The notes beneath the pieces are model-generated. The model was given only the letters and a program-made list of their open reading frames with translations, had not been told where the DNA came from and made no database searches. The position numbers and the translations under genes were made by a program. A stretch of 64,000 nucleotides of DNA, taken from contig CBDCEX010000016.1 in assembly GCA_965216025.1 (NCBI GenBank), positions 186,001 to 250,000 of the forward strand, in the 5' to 3' direction. Of the stretch, positions 63,800-64,000 are shown in pieces. Source of the stretch: JADFQT01 sp965216025. Lineage in GTDB: Bacteria; Chloroflexota; Dehalococcoidia; Lucifugimonadales; UBA3495. Positions within the stretch are counted from its first letter, which is position 1. Every line of letters starts with the position of its first letter.

Positions 63800-64000
63800 C
63801 AGGGCCTTTTCATTTTCTCAAAATAGTATAAAATTATTACCAGTTTAAGCGGGAGGGAAGGATGATGACTTTGAGAGAAACGCTGGATTTGGTGCCTGAC
63901 TTCCGGAGTAGCCAAGGGCGACGCCACTCTTTGGGGGCGATCCTGGCCTTGGCCACCTGTGCCATGCTGTGCGGCGCCCGCAGCTTATACGCCATAGCTC
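63800..64000 (+). mobile_element. ISAs1-family element, copy 2 (partial at window edge)
   Basis: Starts CAGGGCCTTTTCATTTTCTC, identical to the copy at 5774 apart from isolated changes such as GCGGGAGGG for GCGAGAGGG in the leader. Confidence 0.9.
63862..64000 (+). CDS. ISAs1 transposase, start only
   Basis: The first 46 codons (MMTLRETLDLVPDFRSSQGR...) are the same as in the copy at 5836. Continues beyond the window. Confidence 0.88.
   Translation, partial: MMTLRETLDLVPDFRSSQGRRHSLGAILALATCAMLCGARSLYAIA

Overview
The window looks like a chromosome segment of a Chloroflexota bacterium, with a Dehalococcoidia/SAR202-like flavour. This is an inference from gene content (two-subunit sulfopyruvate decarboxylase, fused glycine-betaine ABC transporter, family-5 solute-binding lipoprotein, Uma2 paralogues, DUF4349 lipoprotein) and from moderately high GC; no 16S gene or other decisive marker is present. 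The most striking property is transposon load. About a quarter of the sequence is IS630, ISAs1, IS1380, IS701, IS1182, IS3 or MITE-type DNA, much of it nested, and many host genes can be rebuilt exactly by removing an element.

Layout. 0-3.3 kb: a peptide/nickel-type ABC transporter operon (minus strand), then tRNA-His, tRNA-Arg and a terminator. 3.5-7.4 kb: an IS630 element abutting a second IS630 whose transposase is split by an ISAs1 element. 7.8-13.4 kb: a large exported TIG-repeat membrane protein, broken by a frameshift, an IS1380 element and a stop codon. 13.5-14.7 kb: sulfopyruvate decarboxylase beta and alpha subunits. 15.5-19.6 kb: an XRE regulator whose last codons are displaced by a train of six elements joined head to tail through single CTAG tetranucleotides. 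20.5-24.1 kb: a truncated group II intron reverse transcriptase, then a second CTAG-joined train (MITE, IS1182, MITE).

24.4-38.8 kb is an eroded defence island: a truncated dsDNA-nuclease/P-loop protein, a relic of a type I methylase, an HExxH peptidase translationally coupled to that relic, a Uma2 nuclease-fold protein, a truncated restriction-type nuclease fused to a truncated HNH endonuclease, an unrecognised 410-residue coiled-coil protein, a DUF2971 protein followed by a HEPN protein split by a MITE (this pair lies between two near-identical 30-bp direct repeats), and a TIR-domain protein. 39-43.7 kb: an IS701 copy inserted exactly at the stop codon of a glycine-betaine-binding lipoprotein, followed by a fused ATPase-CBS-permease partner.

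44-56 kb has the feel of a phage- or plasmid-derived block. It holds a DNA methyltransferase C-terminal half preceded by what looks like an intein C-terminal segment, several small coupled genes, a tyrosine recombinase, an orphan DndB/DGQHR-family gene with a 45-codon upstream coupled ORF and a duplicated ribosome-binding leader, a two-domain lipoprotein split by a second IS630, a DEDDh exonuclease and small membrane proteins. 56-64 kb returns to chromosome-like genes: a second Uma2 protein, a DUF4349/PKD lipoprotein, an ACT-ACT protein with a histidine decarboxylase, a two-helix membrane protein, transposase scraps, and the start of another ISAs1 copy at the right edge.
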